Below the pieces are notes generated by a model that was given only the letters and a program-made list of their open reading frames with translations, was not told the DNA's origin and made no database searches. From contig JAIOPQ010000015.1 of the NCBI GenBank assembly GCA_021413825.1, positions 1 through 64,000 on the forward strand: a stretch of DNA of 64,000 nt. Direction: 5' to 3'. Shown in pieces: positions 52,607-60,900 of the stretch (its first letter is position 1; the number at the start of each line of letters is the position of its first letter). A program made the position numbers and the translations under genes. This DNA is from Spirochaetia bacterium. GTDB taxonomy: Bacteria > Spirochaetota > Leptospiria > Leptospirales > Leptonemataceae.

Positions 52607-54370
52607 CTAGGCTAGACTTTCAATTCGCTTCATCATCCGGTCAATAAATGCAAGCGCCTGGAGCCAAAAATCTTCGCGCTCAATATCAAGGCCAACCGTT
52701 TCGCGAATCAATTGCGCAGGCGGAAGTGATCCACCAAGTGAAAGCAAACGCAGATAGTCACGCTTGAACTCCTCCCCGCGCTTCATGTACTCTTCATATA
52801 GCGCGAGAACCATTAGCTGCCCAAATGAATATGCATAGCAATAGAACGGAGTATGAACGAAATGTGGGATATAAGCCCAGCCCCACTTATATGCATCAAC
52901 CATACGCACAGCATTGCCGTATAACTTTGAATTTTCGCTCAGCCAGAGTTCGCAGAGTTTATCCGCAGATACACGGCCCTTCTCGCGTTCTGCGTGCGCC
53001 GCTTCCTCAAATCGAGTAAGTACGGTTTGTCTGAAAACCGTAGCAAGCACAGATTCCATCTGTGCGCAAACCAGGGCCAATTTATCCTCGCGCGATTTAG
53101 AATCCACAAACAGAAGTTCGTTCAACAAAATCTCTCCAAACACAGAGGCGGTTTCTGCAGTTACGAGGGGCGTCCCAAAGTTCACATGATTTTGCGATTT
53201 CGCAAGCTGATGATGCAGTCCATGCCCGAGCTCATGCGCAAGTGTTTGAACCGAGCGCAAATCGCCGGTAAAATTCAAATGCACGAACGCGTCCAGTTCG
53301 GGTGACGCTCCATAACAAAACGCACCAGGTCGCTTCCCGGTTCGCAGTCTTGCATCAAGTCTTTCTCCAGTGAAGAATGCATCAACTATCTTGCCAGACC
53401 CAGAATCAAAATTTCCGTACGCGCTGAGTACTGCCTGACGGGCCTCGTCAAATGAGAACTCCCGCGCGCGGGGAAGAACAGGGGCGTAGATATCGGCGTT
53501 TGTGAAATCGCTAATTGCCGCATAACGTGCTTTCCAGGAATAGTAGTCGCGAACAATTCCGTAGCGCGATTCAACGGCACCCAGCATTGCATTCACGGCC
53601 GCAGAGCTTACCTGATTGTTCAGGTTACGCGGCTCCATCGGCGAATTGTATTTCCGCCGCCTGGTATCCAGACGATGATCCAGGACAACGTTGTTGTAAA
53701 TATTTGAAAGGACCGTTTTTTGCGACCCGACAGTTTCAAGGAATTGAGAATAGATCCGCGTCCGCGCCTTGCGATCGCTGTGATGCATATATGCAAGAGC
53801 TGTTTCCTGGGTCAGTCGGACTGTTTTACCTTCTGCGTCCTCTGTTTCAAAGCTCAGACCTCCCATGACTTCATCAAACAATCCCGTTAGTGCCTGGACT
53901 CCTGTGAGGTTTTTTTCAATTCCGTACGATTCTAGATCTTCGGTTAGATTGTGCTCGTTTCGTTGGATGCACTTTTCTATGAAGTACGAATACTGCGCCA
54001 GCTCTCCAGCGAATGCTCGTTTTGGAATCCGACCAATCTCAAGCTCAAAGAATACCAGCTTACCCCATACGCCAGCGCTAAGTTCTTCCGTGGCAGCAAC
54101 CAGTGCTTGCGAAGCAGAATCTGAAGTATCGCCTGCGAACGTTAAATATGCATGAACGGAAAGGCGTGACATCAAATTTGAAATTTTCGCGTGGGCAGAA
54201 AAAGCCCCGACCAATTCGGAATCTGAAAGGGATGCCACCCGACCGCGGTAGGTCGATGCGAATCCATCGACTTCCGATAATAGTTGGTTCTTGTCCGATT
54301 CGCGCCTATCCGTTGTTGGGTAGATGATTTTTAAATTCCACTCTGGAAGCGTAGCTGCTGCGTGAGACAC
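52607..54370 (-). CDS. pepF: Oligoendopeptidase F, M3 family
   Basis: The 587-residue protein has the zinc-binding HELGHGLHH within TLAHELGHGLHHQLAKSQ near residue 380. The third ligand is in the Glu of TAETASVFGE about 25 residues later. Surrounding M3 sequences include FCYGASPELDAFVHLNFTG and PFYCYAYSFGQLMVLALYEEY. It cuts short peptides in the cytosol. It is divergent from the MBOAT gene with about 150 bp between and is followed by map. Confidence 0.95.
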   Translation of the reverse strand: MSHAAATLPEWNLKIIYPTTDRRESDKNQLLSEVDGFASTYRGRVASLSDSELVGAFSAHAKISNLMSRLSVHAYLTFAGDTSDSASQALVAATEELSAGVWGKLVFFELEIGRIPKRAFAGELAQYSYFIEKCIQRNEHNLTEDLESYGIEKNLTGVQALTGLFDEVMGGLSFETEDAEGKTVRLTQETALAYMHHSDRKARTRIYSQFLETVGSQKTVLSNIYNNVVLDHRLDTRRRKYNSPMEPRNLNNQVSSAAVNAMLGAVESRYGIVRDYYSWKARYAAISDFTNADIYAPVLPRAREFSFDEARQAVLSAYGNFDSGSGKIVDAFFTGERLDARLRTGKRPGAFCYGASPELDAFVHLNFTGDLRSVQTLAHELGHGLHHQLAKSQNHVNFGTPLVTAETASVFGEILLNELLFVDSKSREDKLALVCAQMESVLATVFRQTVLTRFEEAAHAEREKGRVSADKLCELWLSENSKLYGNAVRMVDAYKWGWAYIPHFVHTPFYCYAYSFGQLMVLALYEEYMKRGEEFKRDYLRLLSLGGSLPPAQLIRETVGLDIEREDFWLQALAFIDRMMKRIESLA

Positions 54371-54518
54371 CCGGCAGCCTTGTGATTTTCAGGCACATTG
54401 TCGACCAATAAATAGAAGGAATAGCTCGGGCTCGGTCCTCCCGGATCGAACCGCCAGGGAATTATTCTCTTTGCAATACAAAACACTTTGCGAACTCTGT
54501 TCGAATTGTTCAGAGCCT

Positions 54519-55928
54519 ATGCTGTTTAATTCCGGCATCTTCATTTTACTTTTCTTCGTCGTTTACCTGATCTACTGGCAATTGCCCGTACGCGGTAAGC
54601 AATATCTAATCATCCTAACGAGTCTCGTTTTCTACGCTTGGTACAGTATTCCGTTTCTGTTCATGTTCGTAGCACTCCTGATCGTCAACTACTGGATCGG
54701 GATGCGATTGATCGAGACCAGAAACAAAACTTTGCTCATCGCTGGCATCATCCTTGATGCTTCAATCCTTGGAGTCTTTAAATACTTCTATCTGTTTGCC
54801 GAGTCGATTGGGCACATAATCGGCAACTCCTATCTTATCGAACTTCGCACAAACTGGATGCAAGATCTTAAGTTCGAAATTATCCTGCCTATTGGGATTA
54901 GTTTCTATACATTTCAGGTAATCGCATTCATTGTAGATTGTTACGCAGGAAGAATCACGGAGAAAGTTTCTCCAATGAAGTTCTATGTGTTTACTCTCTT
55001 CTTTCCGCATTTCGTTGCCGGTCCAATCATGCGCGCACCGGACCTGATTCCGCAGATTGATCATCCAAATCTTACGCGCGATAGAATGGTAAACGGCTGT
55101 CTGATCATCCTGATGGGCATTGTTAAGAAAGTTCTGATCGCGGATCGACTTGGCTCAATCACAAACCCTGCGTGGCAAAATCCTCAGGCCTACGATGCTA
55201 CGGTTCTGTTTATGATTCCGTTTGTCTGGGCGTTTCAGATTTATTGCGACTTCTCCGGTTACACAGACATGGCGCGCGGAATCGCTAAACTACTAGGCTA
55301 TGAGATTCCTGAAAACTTCAAGGGTCCATTCCTCTCACGCAGCTACTCCGAGCTCTGGCAACGCTGGCATATTACACTTTCGCACTGGCTCAGGGATTAT
55401 CTCTATATACCGTTAGGCGGTTCGCGCGTTGGTCCGTGGCGAACGTACGCGAACCTTATCATTACATTTGCAATTGGCGGACTCTGGCACGGGGCCAACT
55501 ACAACACCGTTCTCTGGGGTATTTATACGGGCATCATTCTCTCGCTTGAGCGACTATGGGAGCATTCAGGCTATCGCTTGTTTCCGGAAAATCGATTCAA
55601 TGGTCTGAAAGTGCTATACACTTATATAATTTTTTGCGGCGGCTGCTTGCTCTTTGCCGCACCAACCATTCATCATACAATGGACATCGTGAAGGGAGTT
55701 TTCGCGCTGCAACGCGGCCTACCCATTGCTGATCTGGGTTCGATGATTGGTCTAGCAATTCTTGGATTCTTGCTGAACGTGCCCCAGTACTACGGCGGAT
55801 TTAAAGAATGGCTCGAGGCAAAACCGAATCTGAAACTCGCGCTTGTCCCAATCTCCACTTTTGTGATTGGCCTGCTTGTGAATCTCTACGGCGACGTTAC
55901 AGGGACGTTCATTTACTTTAATTTTTAG
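54519..55928 (+). CDS. MBOAT family O-acyltransferase (AlgI-like)
   Basis: From the ATG at 54519 the protein has 469 residues and about ten helices. Family marks are present: PHFVAGPIMRAPDLIPQI near 165, ELWQRWHITLSHWLRDYLYIPLGGSR near 270, and the catalytic His in GGLWHGANYNTVLWG near 325. The ending is IYFNF. It moves acyl groups, usually acetyl, onto a cell-surface polysaccharide or similar target. No AlgJ/AlgX-like partner is adjacent; a DUF218 gene follows after 110 bp. The earlier TTG at 54471 adds residues with no family match. Confidence 0.93.
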   Translation: MLFNSGIFILLFFVVYLIYWQLPVRGKQYLIILTSLVFYAWYSIPFLFMFVALLIVNYWIGMRLIETRNKTLLIAGIILDASILGVFKYFYLFAESIGHIIGNSYLIELRTNWMQDLKFEIILPIGISFYTFQVIAFIVDCYAGRITEKVSPMKFYVFTLFFPHFVAGPIMRAPDLIPQIDHPNLTRDRMVNGCLIILMGIVKKVLIADRLGSITNPAWQNPQAYDATVLFMIPFVWAFQIYCDFSGYTDMARGIAKLLGYEIPENFKGPFLSRSYSELWQRWHITLSHWLRDYLYIPLGGSRVGPWRTYANLIITFAIGGLWHGANYNTVLWGIYTGIILSLERLWEHSGYRLFPENRFNGLKVLYTYIIFCGGCLLFAAPTIHHTMDIVKGVFALQRGLPIADLGSMIGLAILGFLLNVPQYYGGFKEWLEAKPNLKLALVPISTFVIGLLVNLYGDVTGTFIYFNF

Positions 55929-56038
55929 CTTCCTCAGCATCTTCAGCAATCGCGGAAGAAACAGGCAGAGTCGATCCTCGAAACAGGAAATCCTCTGTCT
56001 GAGTGGACAAAGCCAGGCCAATTGAATTTACTTTCCAC

Positions 56039-56803
56039 ATGTTCTTCTTTTTTTCCAAGATCCTCCCGGGACTCTTCTTTCCCTATCCGCTTTTTCTGAT
56101 CTTCGCACTTCTTGCAGGCCTTCGCCTGAAAGCTGGCCGATTCAAGAAACTGTTCTTCATCCTCTGGTTCACGGTAACACTCGGATCCAGTTATGTTATC
56201 GCAGCCCCATTGATGCGATCCCTTGAATCACGTTATACGCCATTGTCTATTCCAGAAACGCCGCGCGTCGATGCAATCGTTGTTCTTACTGGAATGGTGA
56301 CACCACTTTCACCTCAGAAAGATAGACCAGAATTTTCAAGCGCCGTGGATAGAATTTTGGCCGGCATGGATCTATTAAAAAATGGGAAAGCACCTTTGAT
56401 GATTGTAACCGGCGGTTCGGGACTCATTTCGCAATTGGGCGAACCGGAAGCAACTGTGCTCAGAACCTGGCTCATTGGCCAGGGCATTCCCGACACTCAG
56501 ATAATCACCGAAAGTAATTCACGCAACACGGCGGAAAATGCAAGCCAGACGGCTGCAATCGCCTCAAATCGCGGGATTAAGAAAATAATCCTGGTTACGT
56601 CAGCGTTTCACATGTGGCGCAGCGTGCTCTGTTTTGAAAAAGCAGGACTGGAAGTGGTTCCTTTCCCTGTTGATTATTACATTCCAACGGAATTCCCCGG
56701 AATTGAAGCCGTCTTTCCGCATTCAGCTGGCATGACGGTGACATCTACGGCGCTCAAAGAGTATGCAGGTATTCTCGCCTATCGCTTGAAGGGGTACCTT
56801 TAA
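56039..56803 (+). CDS. DUF218 (YdcF/SanA/ElyC-type) membrane protein
   Basis: From the ATG at 56039 the protein has 254 residues. Two helices sit near the N-terminus (LFFPYPLFLIFALLAGL and LFFILWFTVTLGSSYVIAA). The DUF218 domain (about 75-240) has VDAIVVLTG, DLLKNGKAPLMIVTGGSG, ESNSRNTAENA and LVTSAFHMWRSVLCFEKAG. Relatives affect cell-wall precursor lipid handling. The earlier GTG at 56003 seems unlikely as a start. Its TAA shares TTAA with the stop of the convergent MarR gene. Confidence 0.9.
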   Translation: MFFFFSKILPGLFFPYPLFLIFALLAGLRLKAGRFKKLFFILWFTVTLGSSYVIAAPLMRSLESRYTPLSIPETPRVDAIVVLTGMVTPLSPQKDRPEFSSAVDRILAGMDLLKNGKAPLMIVTGGSGLISQLGEPEATVLRTWLIGQGIPDTQIITESNSRNTAENASQTAAIASNRGIKKIILVTSAFHMWRSVLCFEKAGLEVVPFPVDYYIPTEFPGIEAVFPHSAGMTVTSTALKEYAGILAYRLKGYL

Positions 56804-57330
56804 TCTTTGGTGGGTTTTGCAGACGGGCCGCTTTCGCGTAGACGGATTCTCTCCTGGGTCAGGAGAGCAGTAGCTTTTTGTGAATAGTCAAGAATCAGCG
56901 CCAGCTCCGTTTCATTGTACGACGACAGGAGCTTAAACACGCCAGCGGCGATTCCTTCAAACTGTTTTTCAAGCTTGCTCTGGAATTTTGGATTGTGCGC
57001 CATGTGAAGCTTAACCTTGCGTCTGTCGTCTGGATCATCCTTGCGCAAAACGAGTCCTTTCTTCTCAAGCCTGTCAATCACCGATGTAATTGCACCCGTG
57101 GTTAGTCCGGTGTAATGCGCAAGTTCGCCTGCAGTCAGCGGTCCCTCGCTAAAAATAAGATCGAGGCACTTATGATCGGTGATGTGAAGCCCCACATTAT
57201 CAGCCACTGCCTGGTGAAACATGATAGTGGCATTGCTCTGCTTTCTGGATTCAATGCCGATCTCCCTAATAAGTTCTGACTTACCTTTAACTTTTTTCAT
57301 TTCTATCCTGCTTGACATTATCTTGACCAT
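56800..57330 (-). CDS. MarR-family regulator, probably of the adjacent monooxygenase
   Basis: The 176-residue protein has the winged helix (about 55-120) with LTAGELAHYTGLTTGAITSVIDRLEKKGLVLRKDDPDDRRKVKLHMAHN. The last part is the classic wing motif. It is divergent from the monooxygenase gene with a palindromic site between, so it probably represses both. The next ATG at 57318 is an alternative start. Ligand unknown. Confidence 0.93.
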   Translation of the reverse strand: MVKIMSSRIEMKKVKGKSELIREIGIESRKQSNATIMFHQAVADNVGLHITDHKCLDLIFSEGPLTAGELAHYTGLTTGAITSVIDRLEKKGLVLRKDDPDDRRKVKLHMAHNPKFQSKLEKQFEGIAAGVFKLLSSYNETELALILDYSQKATALLTQERIRLRESGPSAKPTKD

Positions 57331-57350
57331 TACTTCTCTTGATTGTACAG

Positions 57351-57369
57351 TATCTTAATAATCAAGATA
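57351..57369. promoter_or_regulatory. Palindromic operator between MarR gene and monooxygenase
   Basis: TATCTTAATAATCAAGATA is a 19-bp near-palindrome; outer TATCTT/AAGATA pair perfectly and only central positions differ. This is the size and half-site style (CTTGA/TCAAG) common to MarR operators. It sits 21 bp before the MarR start and 62 bp before the monooxygenase ATG. Another TTATCTTGA half lies at about 57319, near the MarR start. Confidence 0.8.
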
Positions 57370-57430
57370 TCAGACGACCGCAATACATTTGGAGACAATT
57401 GGACTGGTGGCGCTGATAGGAAGGAATAAA

Positions 57431-58753
57431 ATGAAGAACGGGAATTTCCATGTACTGATCATTGGCGGGGGGATTGCTGGCCCGGCCCTGGCTCTGGCGC
57501 TAAAACAGGCCGGGATTGCTTCGTCGGTCTTTGAGGCCTACCCGTACGGAGAGGGAATCGGAGGTGGTTTCAATATTGCACCAAACGGAACCAGGATCCT
57601 GGCGCAAATCGGCGTTCTAGACGACCTGGTTTCAAAATCAACCGTGGCACGATTTAGCAAATTCAAGGACGAGCGCGGTCGCGAAATGGCTACGCTGCCC
57701 TACGGCGATCCGGCGCGCTACGGCCAACCCGCACTGACCATGTCTCGCGCAACACTATTTGAATGCCTGGCCCAGACCATGAAGCAGCGCGGAATCTCAG
57801 CTCAGTATGAAAAGCGCTTAACGTCGTTTGAAGATACTGCCGATGGAGTCGTCGCGTATTTTGCAGACGGATCTAGCGCCAGGGGAGATATCCTGGTTGG
57901 CGCAGACGGTGTGCGGTCAGCTGTTCGGAACTTCCTTCTTCCTGCCGGACCAAATCCGGAATTCACAGGAATGCTTGGAGTATGCGGATTTGCTCCGGCA
58001 GACGCTTTCCCCGAAATCCATACAAGTGACGTCGAAGCAATCACGTTTACGTTTGGTCCGGATGGGTTTTTCGGGCATGGAGGCGGTGACACAAAAACAT
58101 TTCTCTGGTGGGCAAACATGATGGCCGAAACACCGTTTACGGCCGAGCAAATCTCAAGCATCGACCATGCTGCGGCCCGCGAAGAGCTGCTGAAACGATT
58201 CGGAACCTACTACGCTCCAATCCCTTCGCTCATTGCTAAGACTCCAAAGATCCTCCGCCAGAACACCTACGATATCCAGTCCTTGCCATTCTGGCACAAG
58301 GGCAGAGTGGTTTTGATCGGCGATGCAGCACATGCAGTTAGTCCGAACTCAGGCCAGGGAGCGTCCCTTGCCCTTGAAGACGCGCTGTTCCTGGCAAACC
58401 TATTGCGGACTTCTGAGAGAGGATACTCTGAAACGTTCGCAGCTTTTGAATCCGCGCGTAAAGGACGCGTTGAGAAAATCGTTCAGGAGGGCAGAAGGCG
58501 CTCAAAGGGTAAAGATGTGGCAACTCCGTTGCAATCGCGCATCAGAAATTTCTTTATCGGAATAATGATAAAGTTGTTTGGTGTCAAAGGCCAGGACGAG
58601 GTTTTTGGATACAGGGTTGACTGGATGGTGGGTCCCGTTTCATCAAAGACCGAGGACAAACCGAACGGCGCTCGACTAAGCGAAACCGGGGCTGTCAGGG
58701 AAATCTCCCGGAAGGAAATCAAAATGCGCGCAGCACGTCCGGGGTATCCGTGA
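57431..58753 (+). CDS. FAD-dependent aromatic-type monooxygenase (class A)
   Basis: From the ATG at 57431 the protein has 440 residues. It has the FAD site IIGGGIAGPALALALKQAG (10-28), the DG motif GADGVRSAVRN near 155, and a second FAD site GDAAHAVSPNSGQGASLALEDALFL near 298. The type resembles TetX-like, kynurenine 3-monooxygenase and FAD hydroxylases; its substrate is unknown. AGGAAGGA fits this start. The 3' end overlaps the GDPD gene by 35 bp. A divergent MarR gene probably controls it. Confidence 0.92.
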   Translation: MKNGNFHVLIIGGGIAGPALALALKQAGIASSVFEAYPYGEGIGGGFNIAPNGTRILAQIGVLDDLVSKSTVARFSKFKDERGREMATLPYGDPARYGQPALTMSRATLFECLAQTMKQRGISAQYEKRLTSFEDTADGVVAYFADGSSARGDILVGADGVRSAVRNFLLPAGPNPEFTGMLGVCGFAPADAFPEIHTSDVEAITFTFGPDGFFGHGGGDTKTFLWWANMMAETPFTAEQISSIDHAAAREELLKRFGTYYAPIPSLIAKTPKILRQNTYDIQSLPFWHKGRVVLIGDAAHAVSPNSGQGASLALEDALFLANLLRTSERGYSETFAAFESARKGRVEKIVQEGRRRSKGKDVATPLQSRIRNFFIGIMIKLFGVKGQDEVFGYRVDWMVGPVSSKTEDKPNGARLSETGAVREISRKEIKMRAARPGYP

Positions 58754-59378
58754 ATATGCCCTTGACAAAACTGAATTCGGCTAATTGACGTGCTTCGATA
58801 GGATCGTTTACTGTATAAACGTGCAGATCGTATCCGCGGAATAGAACGGAAGGCTTGTATCGCTTTGCAAGCATCTTTCTTGAAACGTGGATACGATTCC
58901 CTTTGATCTTCCTCTTGTTCGCCTTGAATGCGCGAACCGTATCGAATAGATAGCCCACGGGCAGACCCAGGGCCGCCGCAGCCTCGACTATCTTCAGTCT
59001 AAAAGAAGATACTACTGGTCGCTTAAATTTGGAAATCCCCGCACGCGCAAGGCCAAGAGTACGCGTATCGTCCTTGATTTCAAAGTTCACAGTAATATCT
59101 TTCTTGCTGTAACGCCTGACGAATTCTTCAAACGTCAATATCTTGTTGTTGATCTTTCTAAATTCAGAGAGCGTAACTTTATTGGTCCGTTTGAGCTTTT
59201 TGAACTGACGCATCAAACTAAAATCATGATATACGACGATCGTATCGTCGCCTAACCTCAGTAGATCCAACTCGAATGCTTCGAATCCAAGGGCCAGGGC
59301 CGCATCAAATGCGCCCGCCGTATTCTCACGATGATTGAGTGCGCTGCCTCTATGCGCATAGAGGATTGGACGCGGCAT
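58719..59378 (-). CDS. Glycerophosphodiester phosphodiesterase
   Basis: The 219-residue protein has the GDPD motifs YAHRGS (His9-Arg10), EN at 18-19, FELDLL (Glu36, Asp38) and VYHDF (His51, Asp52). It ends with YTVNDPIEARQLAEFSFVKGIFTDTPDVL. It splits glycerophosphodiesters into glycerol 3-phosphate and an alcohol; no signal peptide is seen, so it is cytosolic. Its ATG overlaps the fliL stop (TGATG), so it sits in the flagellar transcript. Confidence 0.94.
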   Translation of the reverse strand: MPRPILYAHRGSALNHRENTAGAFDAALALGFEAFELDLLRLGDDTIVVYHDFSLMRQFKKLKRTNKVTLSEFRKINNKILTFEEFVRRYSKKDITVNFEIKDDTRTLGLARAGISKFKRPVVSSFRLKIVEAAAALGLPVGYLFDTVRAFKANKRKIKGNRIHVSRKMLAKRYKPSVLFRGYDLHVYTVNDPIEARQLAEFSFVKGIFTDTPDVLRAF

Positions 59379-59923
59379 CAGTTTACAATGAACTCGTTGA
59401 AATAAACCTCAGATATTTTCCCGTCCGATAGAACGTGGTTGATTGAGGCTTTAATTTCTTCACGCAGCTCAAGCTGATCCTGGACTGTACGCAAATCTTC
59501 GCGCGTCTTACCCGCTAGAATCAAGTTAATAATATTTCGCAACTGTGGACTGCGCTGACCGAGCTCCGCTGTTAAAGCGGGGTTGCCAAGTTCGTATCCA
59601 AGACTCAATCTCAGTTTGATAAAATGAGGGTCTCCCGTATCCGCCGTGTTCACACGGAAGTCGTCGGTGAAATTGAAATTCTCTGTTGGTGGTGGTGGCT
59701 TAACTACAGCAATCGATGCAACTTCTTTGTACTGTCGTGCGGCAGCAAATGACGCCACATAGTATGCAATCACTGCCATGATCACAAGACCGACGGTGCC
59801 CAGGGCAACGTAGATCAATATCTTGACAATCTTGTTTAGGCCGGACGAGGGCGAGCCGGCGGCTTCGGCAGGGGCGGCTTCCCCGCCGCCTTCTTCATCA
59901 TCCAGTATTTCTTCACCGGCCAT
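59378..59923 (-). CDS. fliL: Flagellar basal-body protein FliL
   Basis: The 181-residue protein has an acidic N-terminal stretch rich in Glu/Ala, a single helix (ILIYVALGTVGLVIMAVIAYYVASF, about 35-59) and a periplasmic FliL domain. That domain has FRVNTADTGDPHFIKLRLSLGYE and a C-terminal REEIKASINHVLSDGKISEVYFNEFIVN. It supports stator function at the motor. AGGAG lies before its ATG. Between it and flbD only 80 bp remain, with no motA or motB as in other spirochaetes' flbD-mot-fliL order. Confidence 0.9.
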   Translation of the reverse strand: MAGEEILDDEEGGGEAAPAEAAGSPSSGLNKIVKILIYVALGTVGLVIMAVIAYYVASFAAARQYKEVASIAVVKPPPPTENFNFTDDFRVNTADTGDPHFIKLRLSLGYELGNPALTAELGQRSPQLRNIINLILAGKTREDLRTVQDQLELREEIKASINHVLSDGKISEVYFNEFIVN

Positions 59924-60003
59924 GCGCTACTCCTGGGTAAGGAAAAATATAAGTACCCGTACATTAGAATCGGTCGATTCAGACGGGATGCCGTCCTTTT
60001 TTT

Positions 60004-60204
60004 TCAGGAAGTGCCGGGTACGTAATTTACAATTGCGGCCTCGAAGGCCTGGATTCTGGCTATGATTTCTGAAACCGGCTCTTTTACCACATACTTCTTC
60101 TCATTGATGAGAGTGATCACAGTATCTGGCATGGCCTCCATTGTCTCGATGTGCTTGTGGTTGATAAAAAATGAGCTATTGTTCAATCTGTGGACTTCGA
60201 TCAT
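60004..60204 (-). CDS. flbD: Flagellar protein FlbD
   Basis: The 66-residue protein matches FlbD: MIEVHRLNNSSFFINHKHIETMEAMPDTVITLINEKKYVV. It also has the VSEIIARIQAFEAAIV helix. FlbD genes lie in flagellar operons, commonly before motA in spirochaetes; its function is poorly known. It is followed by fliL in the same direction. The 5' end lies 18 bp from the divergent CPBP start, so its promoter must fall inside that gene or in the 18 bp. Confidence 0.88.
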   Translation of the reverse strand: MIEVHRLNNSSFFINHKHIETMEAMPDTVITLINEKKYVVKEPVSEIIARIQAFEAAIVNYVPGTS

Positions 60205-60222
60205 GCATCCTCAGGGTATTAG

Positions 60223-60900
60223 ATGAAATCGGATCTGTCCAGCGGCTTTCTCTGGTGCGCGGGATTCCTGGGAATATCGGCCCTGGTTTCGTGGATGATC
60301 TTACAAGCAATTCGCCCTGCTTCGGAAAATCTCTGGTTGATCGCAATTCCTTCCGTTTCAGGCGCAATTGTAACGAGTTTCTTCTATTACCTTGCGCGCA
60401 AGAAACTCCCCTGGACAATCGAGAACGCCTCCGGGCTGGATTTGCGGTCCGCCCTGGGTATCCCGGCGGTTGGTCTTGGCCTTTTTGCCCTTGGACAAAC
60501 CTCGCCAGAGCCCGCCTGGCCCATGCGCGATGGAATAGACCTTATTGCCGCATTTATCAGCATGGTCGTCCTGGGCCCAGTGTCAGAGGAGATCTTCTTT
60601 CGCGGGCTTCTTTTAAACGAGATGAGACGGACAAACTTTTCGATCTGGGCTGGGGCTGCCCTCTTCGCGGTTTCACATTTGAATCCAGGAGTCCTGCTGT
60701 TCGCATTCGCTTCCGGACTCGTCCTGGGCAAGGTTGTGCAGTGGAGCGGAACGGTGCTTGCGCCCATCCTGATTCATTCAATTTCAAATTTTTTGACCGT
60801 ACTTACGTGGTCAGGCTGGTTGGTTCCTCCCGGTGCAATGGCAATTGCGGCGCTCGTTCTTGCGGGATCCTGCGGCCTGCTGGTGTTGCGTAGAACATGA
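60223..60900 (+). CDS. CPBP family intramembrane protease-like protein
   Basis: The 225-residue protein has about seven helices. CPBP motif 1 is EEIFFRGLLLNEM (about 127-139), motif 2 is FAVSHLNPG and motif 3 APILIHSISNFLTVL. The catalytic Glu pair, Arg and His are present. The substrate is unknown. It overlaps the MBOAT ATG (ATGA), so both are translated together, and is divergent from flbD. Confidence 0.88.
   Translation: MKSDLSSGFLWCAGFLGISALVSWMILQAIRPASENLWLIAIPSVSGAIVTSFFYYLARKKLPWTIENASGLDLRSALGIPAVGLGLFALGQTSPEPAWPMRDGIDLIAAFISMVVLGPVSEEIFFRGLLLNEMRRTNFSIWAGAALFAVSHLNPGVLLFAFASGLVLGKVVQWSGTVLAPILIHSISNFLTVLTWSGWLVPPGAMAIAALVLAGSCGLLVLRRT

Noticed and set aside
60171-60893. A 240-codon rightward frame over the CPBP protease
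   Set aside because: It overlaps a clear CPBP protein in another frame, is rich in Arg/Cys and Pro, and matches no family.
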